Part shown: positions 1 to 8,267 of the stretch, piece after piece
Layout: every line of letters begins with the position of its first letter
Position numbering within the stretch: position 1 is the stretch's first letter
Source of the DNA: SAR116 cluster bacterium AG-355-O21
GTDB lineage: Bacteria > Pseudomonadota > Alphaproteobacteria > Thalassobaculales > Thalassobaculaceae
Direction: 5' to 3'
Length of the DNA stretch: 37,767 nucleotides
Assembly (NCBI GenBank): GCA_003280605.1
Contig: QCEM01000023.1
Location: forward strand, 1 to 37,767
Position numbers and translations under genes: made by a program
Notes under the pieces: model-generated
What the model was told of the DNA's origin: nothing
Database searches by the model: none
What the model saw: the letters and a program-made list of their open reading frames with translations, nothing else

Positions 1-89
1 GCATCTTCCAGCATAGCGTTGATCTTGCCGGTGAGATTGCGGCGGGTGGCGTCAGGTTTGATGATCGAAAATGTATGTTCGATGGCCAT
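1..89 (-). CDS. ndk: Nucleoside diphosphate kinase, N-terminal fragment (cut by window edge)
   Basis: The first 29 codons are visible and begin [18 protein letters not shown], the classic start of bacterial Ndk, including the conserved IIKPDA stretch. The enzyme transfers the gamma phosphate between nucleoside di- and triphosphates through a phosphohistidine, which lies outside the window. The ATG at 87-89 is the natural start for this family. A promoter candidate at 152-180 and a leader hairpin at 130-144 lie upstream. Location after holC fits the common alphaproteobacterial neighbourhood, although an aminotransferase gene sits between them here. Confidence 0.93.
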   Translation of the reverse strand, partial: MAIEHTFSIIKPDATRRNLTGKINAMLED

Positions 90-129
90 AAGATAAATTC
101 CAGTGCAATTGTATGTCAGGGGCAACTCT

Positions 130-144
130 GCCGAACGCTTCGGC
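130..144 (-). promoter_or_regulatory. Perfect short hairpin in the ndk leader
   Basis: Arms GCCGAA and TTCGGC (6 bp) enclose a 3-base loop. It falls at the predicted 5' end of the ndk transcript, so it could protect the mRNA end. It also follows the stop of the upstream aminotransferase gene, but no T-run follows it on the minus strand, so it is not a convincing intrinsic terminator. Confidence 0.4.
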
Positions 145-151
145 GCGCCGC

Positions 152-180
152 GTTATAGCTGGACGATGGCGTGGCGGCAA
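152..180 (-). promoter_or_regulatory. Sigma70-type promoter for ndk
   Basis: Read on the minus strand, a -35 box TTGCCG (175-180) and a -10 box TATAAC (152-157) are separated by exactly 17 bases. Transcription would start near 145, giving a leader of about 55 bases before the ndk ATG. This is seen by eye and not experimentally supported. Confidence 0.5.
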
Positions 181-192
181 GTGGCTGTGGGT

Positions 193-1419
193 TCAAGCGG
201 GCACAATTTTCCGCGCCACCGCGACCTGCCGCAACCGATCAAGTGCTTTCTGCAGGATGGATCGCGGACAAGCAATATTGAAGCGCTGAAAACCACTGCC
301 TAAGTCACCGAACAATGTACCGGTATCAAGATAAAGCTTGGCCTCCTCCAGCATCAGCGCATCAAGATCCTCATGGGTTAGCTGCCAAGAGCGAAAATCA
401 ACCCAAATCAGATACGTCCCCTGCAACGGTGAGACGACCGTGCCCGGCAAATGCGTTAGGCAAAAATCTTCAAATAGACGGCGGTTATCATCCAGATAGA
501 CCAACATCGCATCAAGCCAGTCATCGCCCTGGCGATAGGCGGCTTCAATTCCCGCCAGCGCAAGCGGATCCAAACCAGGCGACATGCCCACTTCGACCAT
601 TGTCTGCTTATACAGCGCCCGATCAGCAGCATTTGCGATAACAATATTTGACAGGTGCAAACCCGCGAGATTGAACGTCTTGGTCGCCGCCGTACAAATG
701 ATTGCGGCCTCACTTAACGCCGGCGCTAACGTCCCATAAGGGCAAAAGCTTTGTCCCGGCAGAATCAAATCGCCATGAATTTCATCGGCGATCACCCGCA
801 CCCCATGCTTGCTGCAAATCTCACCAAAGCGGGTAAGTTCGGCGGCCGTCCAAATGCGACCGACAGGATTATGTGGCGAGCACAGGATCGCCAGGGTCAC
901 GGCAGGGTCCGCGCATTTCCGTTCAAGGTCATCAAAGTCCATGGCATAGTGACCATCAACATAGATCAAATCATTGGAAACAATTTCACAGCCGCCATTT
1001 TTGATGGCTCTAAAAAACGGATAATAGACAGGCCGTTGAACCAACACTTTATCGCCTGCTTGGCAAAATGCTCGAACGGCAAAATGAAGCGCCGGCACAA
1101 CCCCTGCCGTGCGCACAATATGCTCTCGATCGATTTGCCAATCATGGCGCTTGGCAAACCATTGAGTCACCGCCTTATCAAAACTTTCAGATGCTGCCGA
1201 ATAGCCAAAAATGCCGTGATCGGCGCGTTTTTTAATGGCGTCAATGATCCCCGGGGCGCAGCGAAAATCCATATCCGCGACCCACATCGCTAAGACTTGA
1301 TCTTCGCCATGCTCGGGGTTGGCGGCGTCCCATCGTTGCGGCCCGTTTGGCGTCGCGCGATAATCCCATTTCGTGGAGTCGCTGCCGCGTCGATCAATTA
1401 CCTCACCAAAATCATACAT
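193..1419 (-). CDS. MalY/PatB-type pyridoxal-phosphate C-S lyase (aminotransferase class I/II fold)
   Basis: A 408-residue PLP enzyme of the length usual for the MalY/PatB group, which cleaves carbon-sulfur bonds in cystathionine or cysteine conjugates, giving pyruvate, ammonia and a thiol. The N-terminus carries the group's typical pattern (FGEVIDRRGSDSTKWD, then LAMWVADMDF). Mid-protein motifs include CSPHNPVGRIW and ADEIHGDL. The likely Schiff-base lysine is K247 in TAATKTFNLAGL. The ATG is preceded by a GAGAG ribosome site. It lies between holC and ndk. The exact substrate cannot be read from sequence. Confidence 0.88.
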   Translation of the reverse strand: MYDFGEVIDRRGSDSTKWDYRATPNGPQRWDAANPEHGEDQVLAMWVADMDFRCAPGIIDAIKKRADHGIFGYSAASESFDKAVTQWFAKRHDWQIDREHIVRTAGVVPALHFAVRAFCQAGDKVLVQRPVYYPFFRAIKNGGCEIVSNDLIYVDGHYAMDFDDLERKCADPAVTLAILCSPHNPVGRIWTAAELTRFGEICSKHGVRVIADEIHGDLILPGQSFCPYGTLAPALSEAAIICTAATKTFNLAGLHLSNIVIANAADRALYKQTMVEVGMSPGLDPLALAGIEAAYRQGDDWLDAMLVYLDDNRRLFEDFCLTHLPGTVVSPLQGTYLIWVDFRSWQLTHEDLDALMLEEAKLYLDTGTLFGDLGSGFQRFNIACPRSILQKALDRLRQVAVARKIVPA

Positions 1420-1482
1420 TTGTTCACTCTCAGGGTTTGATTAATTTATTGACCATCACTTAGCTGTGGAACGGCCCCATGA

Positions 1483-1932
1483 TTAATTTGCTTTTTCCCA
1501 TCGGCCATCGTCGTCTTGACGCCAATAGGCAAGCGTGTGACCAGCCTCTCGGTAGCGTTTCCATCGATCGCGCGCCGCCTGAACAGCCGCATCGTCACGG
1601 CCGTCAAACAGCTCAAAAACACGTTCAAATGCAGCAACTTCCGGATGCTCACTGCCGTCGGTTAAAAACAAAAAGCTTGCCCCGTTGGGGTTTTCGATGC
1701 TGTCGGTAAGCCAGATTGGCTGCTGCTCGGCATGGCCATCCTTGGCGCTGCCATGGGGCAGCCAACCGCGTTCCTCATAGGTCCATAACTGACTATTTAG
1801 GGCATCAACCCGGGCCTCGCTTGCGGCCAATACCAGCGCGCGTTTACCACCTTCCAAAGTGCGTTCAAGCAGTTTGGGCAAGGCCCGTTCTAACGGACTG
1901 AAGGTCAGGTGGTAGAAGTTGATCTCGGTCAT
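1483..1932 (-). CDS. holC: DNA polymerase III subunit chi
   Basis: A 149-residue protein beginning MTEINFYHLTFSPLERALPKLLE, matching the HolC family in length and in its pattern (FYHL near the start, KRALVLAASEARVDALN, then LWTYEERGWLPHGSA). Chi binds psi in the clamp-loader complex and contacts the single-stranded DNA-binding protein during replication. Family alphaproteobacterial members are often found between pepA and ndk; here ndk is close but pepA is not present, and a HAD hydrolase gene ends 9 bases upstream, suggesting cotranscription. Confidence 0.9.
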   Translation of the reverse strand: MTEINFYHLTFSPLERALPKLLERTLEGGKRALVLAASEARVDALNSQLWTYEERGWLPHGSAKDGHAEQQPIWLTDSIENPNGASFLFLTDGSEHPEVAAFERVFELFDGRDDAAVQAARDRWKRYREAGHTLAYWRQDDDGRWEKAN

Positions 1933-1941
1933 GACAGCGGT

Positions 1942-2652
1942 TTAGGCCCCAAGTTGGGCGACCAAAGTCGGAAAATCATCGACTATAATGTCATGCGCCG
2001 GGTTCGGTGTCGGGTCCGGAGCACCGGCACTGCCCCATTCATCCGGGCGGCGCACGAAGGCGGTTTTAAAACCGACCGCTTTGGCCGCATCAAGATCAAA
2101 ATTATGGCACGCGACCATACAAAGTTGCGCCGGCTCCAGTTGCAAAAAATGCGCCGCCATAAGATAGGCTTCAGGCAGCGGCTTATACTTACCGATTGCC
2201 TCACACGAGATCACGGCATCCCAGCTCAAGCCATTGGCGCGGGCCGTGTCGATGATAATCCGAAAGCTTAAAATCGTAAATGAGGCACAAATGAAGCGCC
2301 GCCGAAGCCGCGGCAACACTGCCGGGAAGTCGCTCCAGCATTTGAAGTTATGGGGCACATCATAGGCAATCCAGTGGCGCTCGGGATCGCTCAGCATGTC
2401 CATTTCATTGGCGGCCAAAACCTCATCGACGGCGGCCCTATGGGCACCGTCAAAGTTATAGCTCGGGGCTGCATCCTTGCCGAGATTTAGCATCCGTTTC
2501 AATGCGGCCCGGCGAATTTGATTGGCCATGTCCGCCCAATCGCGGGTTTCACCGTATGTCTCACCTGCTGCCGCCAAGCTATTGCGAAAGCCGGTGTGCC
2601 AATCCAAGATGGTGCCACCGGTATCAAACGTCAGGGCTTTGATGCCGTCCAT
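1942..2652 (-). CDS. HAD-superfamily hydrolase, haloacid dehalogenase type II-like
   Basis: A 236-residue protein whose N-terminal ALTFDTGGTILDW is HAD motif I, with the nucleophilic Asp in the position used by L-2-haloacid dehalogenases. Motif II lies in ICASFTILSFR, the motif III lysine in GKYKPLPEAYLMAA, and the motif IV region in HNFDLDAAKAVGFKTAFVRRPDEWG. The canonical dehalogenase start is DVFGT; here it is DTGGT, so true dehalogenase activity is uncertain and a generic phosphatase or dehalogenase role is safer. It is the first gene of a minus-strand run leading into holC and is divergent from a DapA-like gene. Confidence 0.8.
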   Translation of the reverse strand: MDGIKALTFDTGGTILDWHTGFRNSLAAAGETYGETRDWADMANQIRRAALKRMLNLGKDAAPSYNFDGAHRAAVDEVLAANEMDMLSDPERHWIAYDVPHNFKCWSDFPAVLPRLRRRFICASFTILSFRIIIDTARANGLSWDAVISCEAIGKYKPLPEAYLMAAHFLQLEPAQLCMVACHNFDLDAAKAVGFKTAFVRRPDEWGSAGAPDPTPNPAHDIIVDDFPTLVAQLGA

Positions 2653-2798
2653 GCGCTTGCTGCACTCCGATAATTGTGTTTGCGAATGGAACTATCGCAT
2701 GGATGATAGCGCCATGACCATCTTCGCTTGCACCGGACGAAAAATAACTGCGCCTGGCGGGCCACCATGCCCTGCTGCGCACTGAGGAGATCAGCCAA

Positions 2799-3695
2799 AT
2801 GACCGCTGCCATCACCGCCGGCGTTTACCCCATGCTATATGCTTTTTTTGATCAAACCGGGGCGCTTGATCGGGCAGCTCATCGGAGTCAGGTTGACGGA
2901 TGCATTGCCGCCGGTGCCCATGGATTGGCCATCGGTGGATTGGCCAGCGAATGTCATAAACTGAGCACCGATGAAAAACGCCAGCTGATGGCATGGACAC
3001 TGGCCGACACCGCTGGCCGCGTCCCCGTCAGTGTGACCGTTTCGGAAAATACCGTGCACGGCCAAAAAGCTATGATTGCCGCTGCCGCAGACGAAGGCGC
3101 CGGTTGGGCCGTGATGCAGCCACCACCGGTCAAAAGCGCCAACAGTGCGGCCTTAATTGACTTTTTTGGCGCGGTTGCCGATACCGCCGCCATCCCCATG
3201 GGGATTCAAAACGCGCCGGAATATATCGGCATCGGCCTGGAGAACGCAGCCCTGGTCGAGCTTAACCGCCGGCATCCGCAAATCAGCATCCTGAAGGCCG
3301 AAGGTGATGCGCTTCATTGCCGCCGTATCGTCGACGATACAAATGGCGTCTTTCGATTGTTCAATGGCCGTAACGGCATCGATTTAATTGACACGTTAAG
3401 GGCCGGCTTTGACGGAATGATCCCATCACCTGATACCATCGATGTGCAAAGTCAAATCTTTGAGATGTTCCACCAGGGCCGGATTGATGAAGCTGAGCGT
3501 GCTTTTCAGCAAATCTTGCCGTTGCAAAGCTTTATGATGACATCCATTGATCATTTGCTGTGTTATGGCAAACGGCTCACCGCCAAGCGCCTTGGATTAG
3601 GGCCTGTTCATGATCGCGGTCCAAGCCAGGAACCGCATCCTTTCGGGCTGCAAATTCTTGATAATTGGTCACGTTATCTTGGCCCGCTGAGCTGA
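2799..3695 (+). CDS. Dihydrodipicolinate synthase/N-acetylneuraminate lyase superfamily protein
   Basis: A 298-residue TIM-barrel protein of the class I aldolase DapA superfamily. The Schiff-base lysine is in SILKAEGDA, and GIQNAPEYIGIGL aligns with the YNVPSRTG strand of DapA. Catalytic features of real DapA are missing: the Tyr pair of the YYN motif is replaced by QPPP, the DapA Arg becomes Tyr in NAPEY, and the TTGE motif is replaced by GLASE. Lysine biosynthesis is therefore unlikely; a keto-acid aldolase or dehydratase on a sugar-acid or other acid is inferred. The start has a GAGGAG ribosome site. An alpha/beta hydrolase gene follows 29 bases downstream. Confidence 0.82.
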   Translation: MTAAITAGVYPMLYAFFDQTGALDRAAHRSQVDGCIAAGAHGLAIGGLASECHKLSTDEKRQLMAWTLADTAGRVPVSVTVSENTVHGQKAMIAAAADEGAGWAVMQPPPVKSANSAALIDFFGAVADTAAIPMGIQNAPEYIGIGLENAALVELNRRHPQISILKAEGDALHCRRIVDDTNGVFRLFNGRNGIDLIDTLRAGFDGMIPSPDTIDVQSQIFEMFHQGRIDEAERAFQQILPLQSFMMTSIDHLLCYGKRLTAKRLGLGPVHDRGPSQEPHPFGLQILDNWSRYLGPLS

Positions 3696-3724
3696 TCTTC
3701 TTTTCACATCTTAAGGATCTACAA

Positions 3725-4432
3725 ATGGCAACTTTTGTTTTGGTTCATGGTGCCTGGCACGGCGGTTGGTGCTGGTCGCGCGTCACCCCACAGCTTCAAG
3801 CGCTTGGTCATCAAGTCTTTGCACCGACGCTCAGCGGGCTTGCCGATCGAAGCCATTTGTTGTCACCGACCATTAACCTGCAAACCCATATCCGCGATAT
3901 CACCGGCCTGCTTCAGTGGGAGGATTTACGCGATGTCATCCTGGTTGGGCATTCCTATGGCGGCATGGTCATCGCCGGCGTTGCCGATGCGATGGTCGAG
4001 CGGGTTTCTGCACTTGCCGTGATTGATGGATATGTGCCGGAAAATGGCGATTCTGCCTTTAGTCATCGACCGGCCGACCGCAATGCCGAAACACTGGCGA
4101 TGGTCCGGGCGCAGGGCATGGGTTGGCAAATTCCCCCGTATAGCGCCGCCTCTTTCGGGGTCAATGCCGCCGATCAAGCCTGGGTTGATAGCAAGTTAAC
4201 ACCGCAACCTCTGGCCTGTTTTTCGCAGCCTATCCGACTGACCGGCGACAGCGACGAGATCACCCGCAAGCTGTATCTGCGGGCCGGCGATTATCCAAAT
4301 GCACATTTCAGCGCGCTTGCCGACAAGCTGACAGCAGATCCCGGCTGGCAGGTCACCGAAATGGCCTGCGGCCACGATATCATGGTTGACCAGCCCGCTG
4401 CCCTGGCAGCAGCGCTTGCAACCCTCGCCTAA
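3725..4432 (+). CDS. Alpha/beta-fold hydrolase (small esterase, salicylate/pyrethroid esterase-like)
   Basis: A 235-residue alpha/beta hydrolase. It begins MATFVLVHGAWHGGWCW, containing the oxyanion-hole HGAWHGG, and carries the nucleophile elbow GHSYGG; a C-terminal CGHDIMVDQP supplies the catalytic His. This arrangement resembles plant methyl-salicylate esterase-like enzymes and their bacterial relatives. An upstream in-frame GTG at 3665 exists, but it overlaps the previous gene, while AAGGA precedes the ATG at 3725, so the shorter form is chosen. It is probably cotranscribed with the DapA-like gene, suggesting a small catabolic pair acting on an ester and an aldol substrate. Confidence 0.85.
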   Translation: MATFVLVHGAWHGGWCWSRVTPQLQALGHQVFAPTLSGLADRSHLLSPTINLQTHIRDITGLLQWEDLRDVILVGHSYGGMVIAGVADAMVERVSALAVIDGYVPENGDSAFSHRPADRNAETLAMVRAQGMGWQIPPYSAASFGVNAADQAWVDSKLTPQPLACFSQPIRLTGDSDEITRKLYLRAGDYPNAHFSALADKLTADPGWQVTEMACGHDIMVDQPAALAAALATLA

Positions 4433-4441
4433 CGGCCGGCG

Positions 4442-5884
4442 CTAAAGGAAGAAGACAAAGGTTACCAGCACGAAGATCGGCACCAAAATCAACACCGACC
4501 AGCCCATATAGCCGAAGAAGCTTGGCATGGCGATACCGCGCTCCTCGGCGATGGCCTTGACCATGAAATTGGGGGCATTACCGATATAGGTGTTGGCTCC
4601 CATGAATACCGCACCTGCTGAAATGGCCAGCAAGGTTGATGCCATTGGCCCCATCAGTGTTTCTGCATCGCCGCCGGCGGTATTGAAGAACACCAGATAG
4701 GTCGGCGCGTTATCGAGAAAGCTGGACAGCACGCCCGTGAACCAGAAATAAGCCCAATCAACAGGTTGGCCATCCTGCGTCACCGCTTCAACAATGATTG
4801 CCAAAGCACCGTTAGAACCTGCTTTCAGGATCGCAATCGCCGGAATGATGGTGATGAAAATCCCTGCAAACAGCTTTGCAACCTCGATAATCGGAAACCA
4901 TGAAAAGCCGTTGGCGGTCCGGCTATCGCGGTTGGTGACACGCCAAGAGATCCAGGTAATTAGCAGCAACAGCACATCCCGTGTGATGTTCTGCAGCTCC
5001 CAATCGACGTAATAGACTTTGAAGCTGATGCCCGGCTTCCAAACGCCACTTAACAGCACCGCTCCCACAATGCAGGCGAGCAGCGGTAAATTCACCAAGC
5101 CCTCAAGCCCCAGCGGCTCGCGCTCTGCCGACGGTTCTTCGACAACCGCGTCATCGGCGGCTTTTTCGCGGCGGTATAAGAACGTATCAAGGGCGAAGAA
5201 AATAATCAGCAGGATCACCGACATCAAAATCATCGGCCAGAACATATATTGCGTCGGCCAAAAGAACTCGACCCCTTTCAGGAAGCCAAGGAACAGCGGC
5301 GGGTCACCTAACGGCGTTAACGAGCCGCCGATATTGGCAACCAGAAAAATGAAGAAAACAATCACATGGACTTTGTTTTTGCGGTTCTCATTGGCATTGA
5401 TGATCGGCCGGATAAGCAGCATTGCCGCACCTGTTGTTCCCATCCAGCTGGCAATCAAAGTGCCGATAAGAAGGATCGCTGTATTGACCACCGGTGAGCC
5501 TTTGAGCGTGCCTTTCAGGCGCACCCCACCTGCGACCGTGAACAATGACAGCAGCAAGATGATGAACGGGATGTATTCCAACAAGCCCACATGGACCAGC
5601 TCATAAAGGGCCATTTGGGGGCCGAAGCTGATCGCAAAAGGCACCATGAACAGCAAAGCCCAGAAAGCTGAAATTTTACCAAAGTGATGATGCCAAAAAT
5701 CACCAGCCACCAGCGGGAAAATTGCAATCGATAATAAAATTCCCGCAAAAGGCACGGCCCAGAGCAAGGCCATCTGGGCGCCGTCAATGGCTGGCGCACC
5801 TGCTGCGGCGGCTGCCACAGCCGGCACCGATTGACCGGCGACTAAGGCCAAAACTAACCCGGCCAACGCGACAAACTTGCCCAT
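4442..5884 (-). CDS. Sodium:proton antiporter, NhaD-like (ion transporter superfamily)
   Basis: A 480-residue polytopic inner-membrane protein. It begins with a signal-like hydrophobic segment ending near SVPAVAAAAAG, followed by about a dozen hydrophobic segments. Motifs typical of NhaD-like members are GSLTPLGDPPLFLGFLKGV and, near the end, SSFLDNAPTYLVFFNTAGG and GANTYIGNAPNFMVKAIAEE. Function: exchange of Na+ (or Li+) for protons, giving pH and salt tolerance, which fits a marine or saline habitat. Start choice: ATG at 5884 with GGGGGGAAGC just before it; an upstream in-frame ATG at 5965 would add 27 polar residues and lacks a well-placed ribosome site. Confidence 0.88.
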   Translation of the reverse strand: MGKFVALAGLVLALVAGQSVPAVAAAAAGAPAIDGAQMALLWAVPFAGILLSIAIFPLVAGDFWHHHFGKISAFWALLFMVPFAISFGPQMALYELVHVGLLEYIPFIILLLSLFTVAGGVRLKGTLKGSPVVNTAILLIGTLIASWMGTTGAAMLLIRPIINANENRKNKVHVIVFFIFLVANIGGSLTPLGDPPLFLGFLKGVEFFWPTQYMFWPMILMSVILLIIFFALDTFLYRREKAADDAVVEEPSAEREPLGLEGLVNLPLLACIVGAVLLSGVWKPGISFKVYYVDWELQNITRDVLLLLITWISWRVTNRDSRTANGFSWFPIIEVAKLFAGIFITIIPAIAILKAGSNGALAIIVEAVTQDGQPVDWAYFWFTGVLSSFLDNAPTYLVFFNTAGGDAETLMGPMASTLLAISAGAVFMGANTYIGNAPNFMVKAIAEERGIAMPSFFGYMGWSVLILVPIFVLVTFVFFL

Positions 5885-6146
5885 GCTTCCCCCCAGCAAC
5901 AAAACCAACCCAATGCCATTGCCGCGTTTTTTATCTGCGGCCCCCTCCTTCATAAAGAAACTCACTCAAAAACGAAACACCAAAGCCGACAATTTGCCGT
6001 GTCCGCGATGACAGTTTGCTGAATTGCATCCCCGTCGGCAGATAGGATTTTGACTTCAACGGCAAAAATTTCGTCGAATTGGCTCCCGTCATAGCGGCGG
6101 ATCTGTCATCATGCGGTTAGTACAACAGTAAGCGGATTGGCGGGCA

Positions 6147-6917
6147 ATGAAAGCTGCAACGTGGAATGTGAACTCGATCAAGGCACGCTTACCAAATGTC
6201 TTGGCCTGGCTTCAAAAAGCCCAGCCGGATGTGGTCATGTTGCAAGAAATCAAAACCATTGATGACAATTTTCCGGCGATGGAAATCGAAGAGCTGGGCT
6301 ACAACGTCGCCGTTCATGGTCAAAAAAGCTATAACGGCGTGGCGATTTTATCGAAATTACCGATCTCGGATGTGCAGCGCGGCCTGCCCGGCAACGAAGC
6401 CGATGAACAAGCACGCTATATCGAAGCGACAATCGCAGGCGTGCGCTTTGCTTCCATTTATCTGCCGAACGGTAATCCGACCCCAGGTGATAAGTTCACC
6501 TATAAGCTGGCCTGGATGGAACATCTGATCAACCGTGCCGAGGCTTTGCTGGCAACCGAGACCCCAACTGTATTGGCAGGTGATTACAACGTCATTCCCA
6601 GCGATGACGATGTGCATGATGCCGTGGCCTGGGCCGGCGATGCCTTAATCCGGCAAGAAACCCGGGACTGCTTTCGGCGCTTGCAGAACCTTGGTTATAG
6701 CGACGCCTTCCGGCTCCTCAACTCAACCCCGCATCGATATAGCTTCTGGGATTATCAGGGCGGTGCCTGGCAAAAAGACAATGGCATCCGCATTGATCAT
6801 TTGATGCTCTCTGCGCAAGCTGTTGACCGCCTGCTTGCCGCTGACATTGACCAAGAGCCAAGAGGGTGGGAAAAAGCCTCTGATCACACCCCGGTGTGGA
6901 TTGAGCTTACCGATTAA
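6147..6917 (+). CDS. xthA: Exodeoxyribonuclease III (AP endonuclease)
   Basis: A 256-residue member of the endonuclease/exonuclease/phosphatase fold. Visible motifs are WNVNSIKARL (metal-side Asn), VVMLQEIK (catalytic Glu), GDYNVIPSDDDVHD, and the C-terminal SDHTPVW with the catalytic Asp-His. The enzyme cuts at abasic sites and removes 3' blocking groups in base excision repair. It is divergent from the antiporter gene with 262 bases between starts. Its stop codon overlaps the folK stop by 4 bases in convergent orientation. A family 5 uracil-DNA glycosylase, which makes abasic sites, is encoded about 1.4 kb downstream. Confidence 0.95.
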   Translation: MKAATWNVNSIKARLPNVLAWLQKAQPDVVMLQEIKTIDDNFPAMEIEELGYNVAVHGQKSYNGVAILSKLPISDVQRGLPGNEADEQARYIEATIAGVRFASIYLPNGNPTPGDKFTYKLAWMEHLINRAEALLATETPTVLAGDYNVIPSDDDVHDAVAWAGDALIRQETRDCFRRLQNLGYSDAFRLLNSTPHRYSFWDYQGGAWQKDNGIRIDHLMLSAQAVDRLLAADIDQEPRGWEKASDHTPVWIELTD

Positions 6918-7441
6918 GGTTGGTAGGCGGTGATTAATTGATCGCTGCTTAAATCGGCGATTAACGCAGCAATCGCGCGGCCCGAGCGCGGATGCTGCCA
7001 ATGCGGCGATAAATCGCGCAACGGATACAGCACAAAAGCACGTTCGTGCAGCCTTGGGTGCGGCAAGATCGGGTGAGCCGCCGCTGCGTTCTTGCAATCG
7101 CTGAGCACCCCTCGAAAATCCAGCAGATCAAGGTCAAGGACACGCGCCTCATTGCGTTTTTGTCGCCGCCGGCCAAATAAATCCTCAACCGCATGCAGCT
7201 CCTGCAACAAGGCCGCAGGCGTCAACTCGGTTACAACCGACAACACTGCATTGACAAACCAAGGTTGATCGGCCGCAGGCACCGGTGCCGTTGCATACCA
7301 AGGCGAACAGTTTATCAACCTTAAATGGCTTTTTTGTGTTATGATCTGAATTGCTGCAAGACACGTCCGATAAGCATCCTGATAACCGACAGCTGGCAGA
7401 TTTGCACCAATGCCAATAAAAATATCACCGCCCACAGCCAT
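6914..7441 (-). CDS. folK: 2-amino-4-hydroxy-6-hydroxymethyldihydropteridine pyrophosphokinase
   Basis: A 175-residue HPPK of normal length. It begins MAVGGDIFIGIGANLP, with the family's GxNL-type loop, continues with SPWYATAPVPAADQPWFVNAV, and has the ATP/magnesium signature RNEARVLDLDLLDF, followed by HPRLHERAFVLYPL. It transfers pyrophosphate from ATP to the pterin alcohol in folate biosynthesis. It stands alone, not next to folP or folB, and is divergent from the NYN-domain gene; the shared 145-base upstream region is AT-rich. Confidence 0.94.
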   Translation of the reverse strand: MAVGGDIFIGIGANLPAVGYQDAYRTCLAAIQIITQKSHLRLINCSPWYATAPVPAADQPWFVNAVLSVVTELTPAALLQELHAVEDLFGRRRQKRNEARVLDLDLLDFRGVLSDCKNAAAAHPILPHPRLHERAFVLYPLRDLSPHWQHPRSGRAIAALIADLSSDQLITAYQP

Positions 7442-7495
7442 AAAGAATTTTCCTAAAATGTCACGGCCGGGCTATACATCGGGATACCGGGCGCG

Positions 7496-7525
7496 TTAAA
7501 CATACGAATAACGATGATGTATTCT
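7496..7525 (+). promoter_or_regulatory. Possible promoter of the NYN-domain gene
   Basis: A TTAAAC box (7496-7501) and a TATTCT box (7520-7525) are separated by 18 bases in the AT-rich folK/NYN intergenic region. The match to consensus is only moderate, so this is a tentative call. Confidence 0.3.
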
Positions 7526-7586
7526 AAATTCTAGAGGCTCATTGTAAAAATAATTCAAAAAATAAAAAGACTTTGTGGGGACAAAA

Positions 7587-8249
7587 ATGAACTTCTATCC
7601 AAACGAGCGAATTGCGCTTTTCATCGATGGCGCAAACTTATATGCCGCTGCCCGTGGCCTGGGTTTCGATATCGACTACCGCCGCTTACTTAACGTATTT
7701 CAGAAACAAGGGCGCCTCATCCGTGCTTTCTATTATACGGCGTTAATTGAAGATCAAGAATACTCACCTATTCGCCCTTTGGTAGATTGGCTGGACTATA
7801 ACGGCTACACGATGGTGACAAAGCCGACCAAGGAATATACCGACCCGTCCGGCCGCCGGAAGATCAAAGGCAATATGGATATCGAGTTGGCCATCGACGT
7901 GATGGAGATGGCCCATCACCTTGATCATATCGTGTTGTTTTCAGGCGATGGTGACTTCCGCCGCATGGTCGACGCCGTGCAACGCAAAGGGGTGCGGGTG
8001 ACCGTCGTCTCAACGGTGCGCTCACAACCACCGATGATTGCCGATGAGTTACGCAGGCAAGCCGACAATTTCATAGAGTTGACGCAGTTGGTGAATGACA
8101 TCGCCCGTGGCCATAGTGAGCGGCCACCGCGCGCGCCAGCATTGAGTGCCAATGATGTTGAAGATGATGACGATGATGATTACGCTGGCGACGACGATGA
8201 ATATGATTTCATTGAAGATGACGAAGACGACGACAAAGCCGCGACGTAA
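7587..8249 (+). CDS. NYN-domain protein of the LabA/DUF88 family with acidic C-terminal tail
   Basis: A 220-residue protein. Residues about 5-160 form a PIN-like NYN domain: ALFIDGANLYAAARGLG with the first acidic residue, KGNMDIELAIDVMEMA, and VLFSGDGDFRRMVDAVQRKG with further acidic residues, all retained, consistent with a metal-dependent RNase fold. The last 35 or so residues are almost entirely Asp and Glu. The start is the ATG at 7587, with GGGGA six bases before it; an in-frame GTG at 7575 overlaps that site and is rejected. LabA-type proteins are ubiquitous in alphaproteobacteria, but their substrate is not well defined. The next gene is 18 bases downstream, so cotranscription is likely. 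Confidence 0.87.
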   Translation: MNFYPNERIALFIDGANLYAAARGLGFDIDYRRLLNVFQKQGRLIRAFYYTALIEDQEYSPIRPLVDWLDYNGYTMVTKPTKEYTDPSGRRKIKGNMDIELAIDVMEMAHHLDHIVLFSGDGDFRRMVDAVQRKGVRVTVVSTVRSQPPMIADELRRQADNFIELTQLVNDIARGHSERPPRAPALSANDVEDDDDDDYAGDDDEYDFIEDDEDDDKAAT

Positions 8250-8267
8250 TCTTGTACAGCGTAAGTG

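Noticed and set aside
5885-5965. Longer antiporter start at 5965
   Set aside because: The ATG at 5884 has a well-placed G-rich ribosome site and gives a normal N-terminus; the longer form adds polar residues before the hydrophobic segment.
8160-8235. GAT/GAC-rich stretch that looks like a simple repeat
   Set aside because: It is the in-frame coding for the acidic tail of the NYN-domain protein, with mixed codons and no exact tandem unit.
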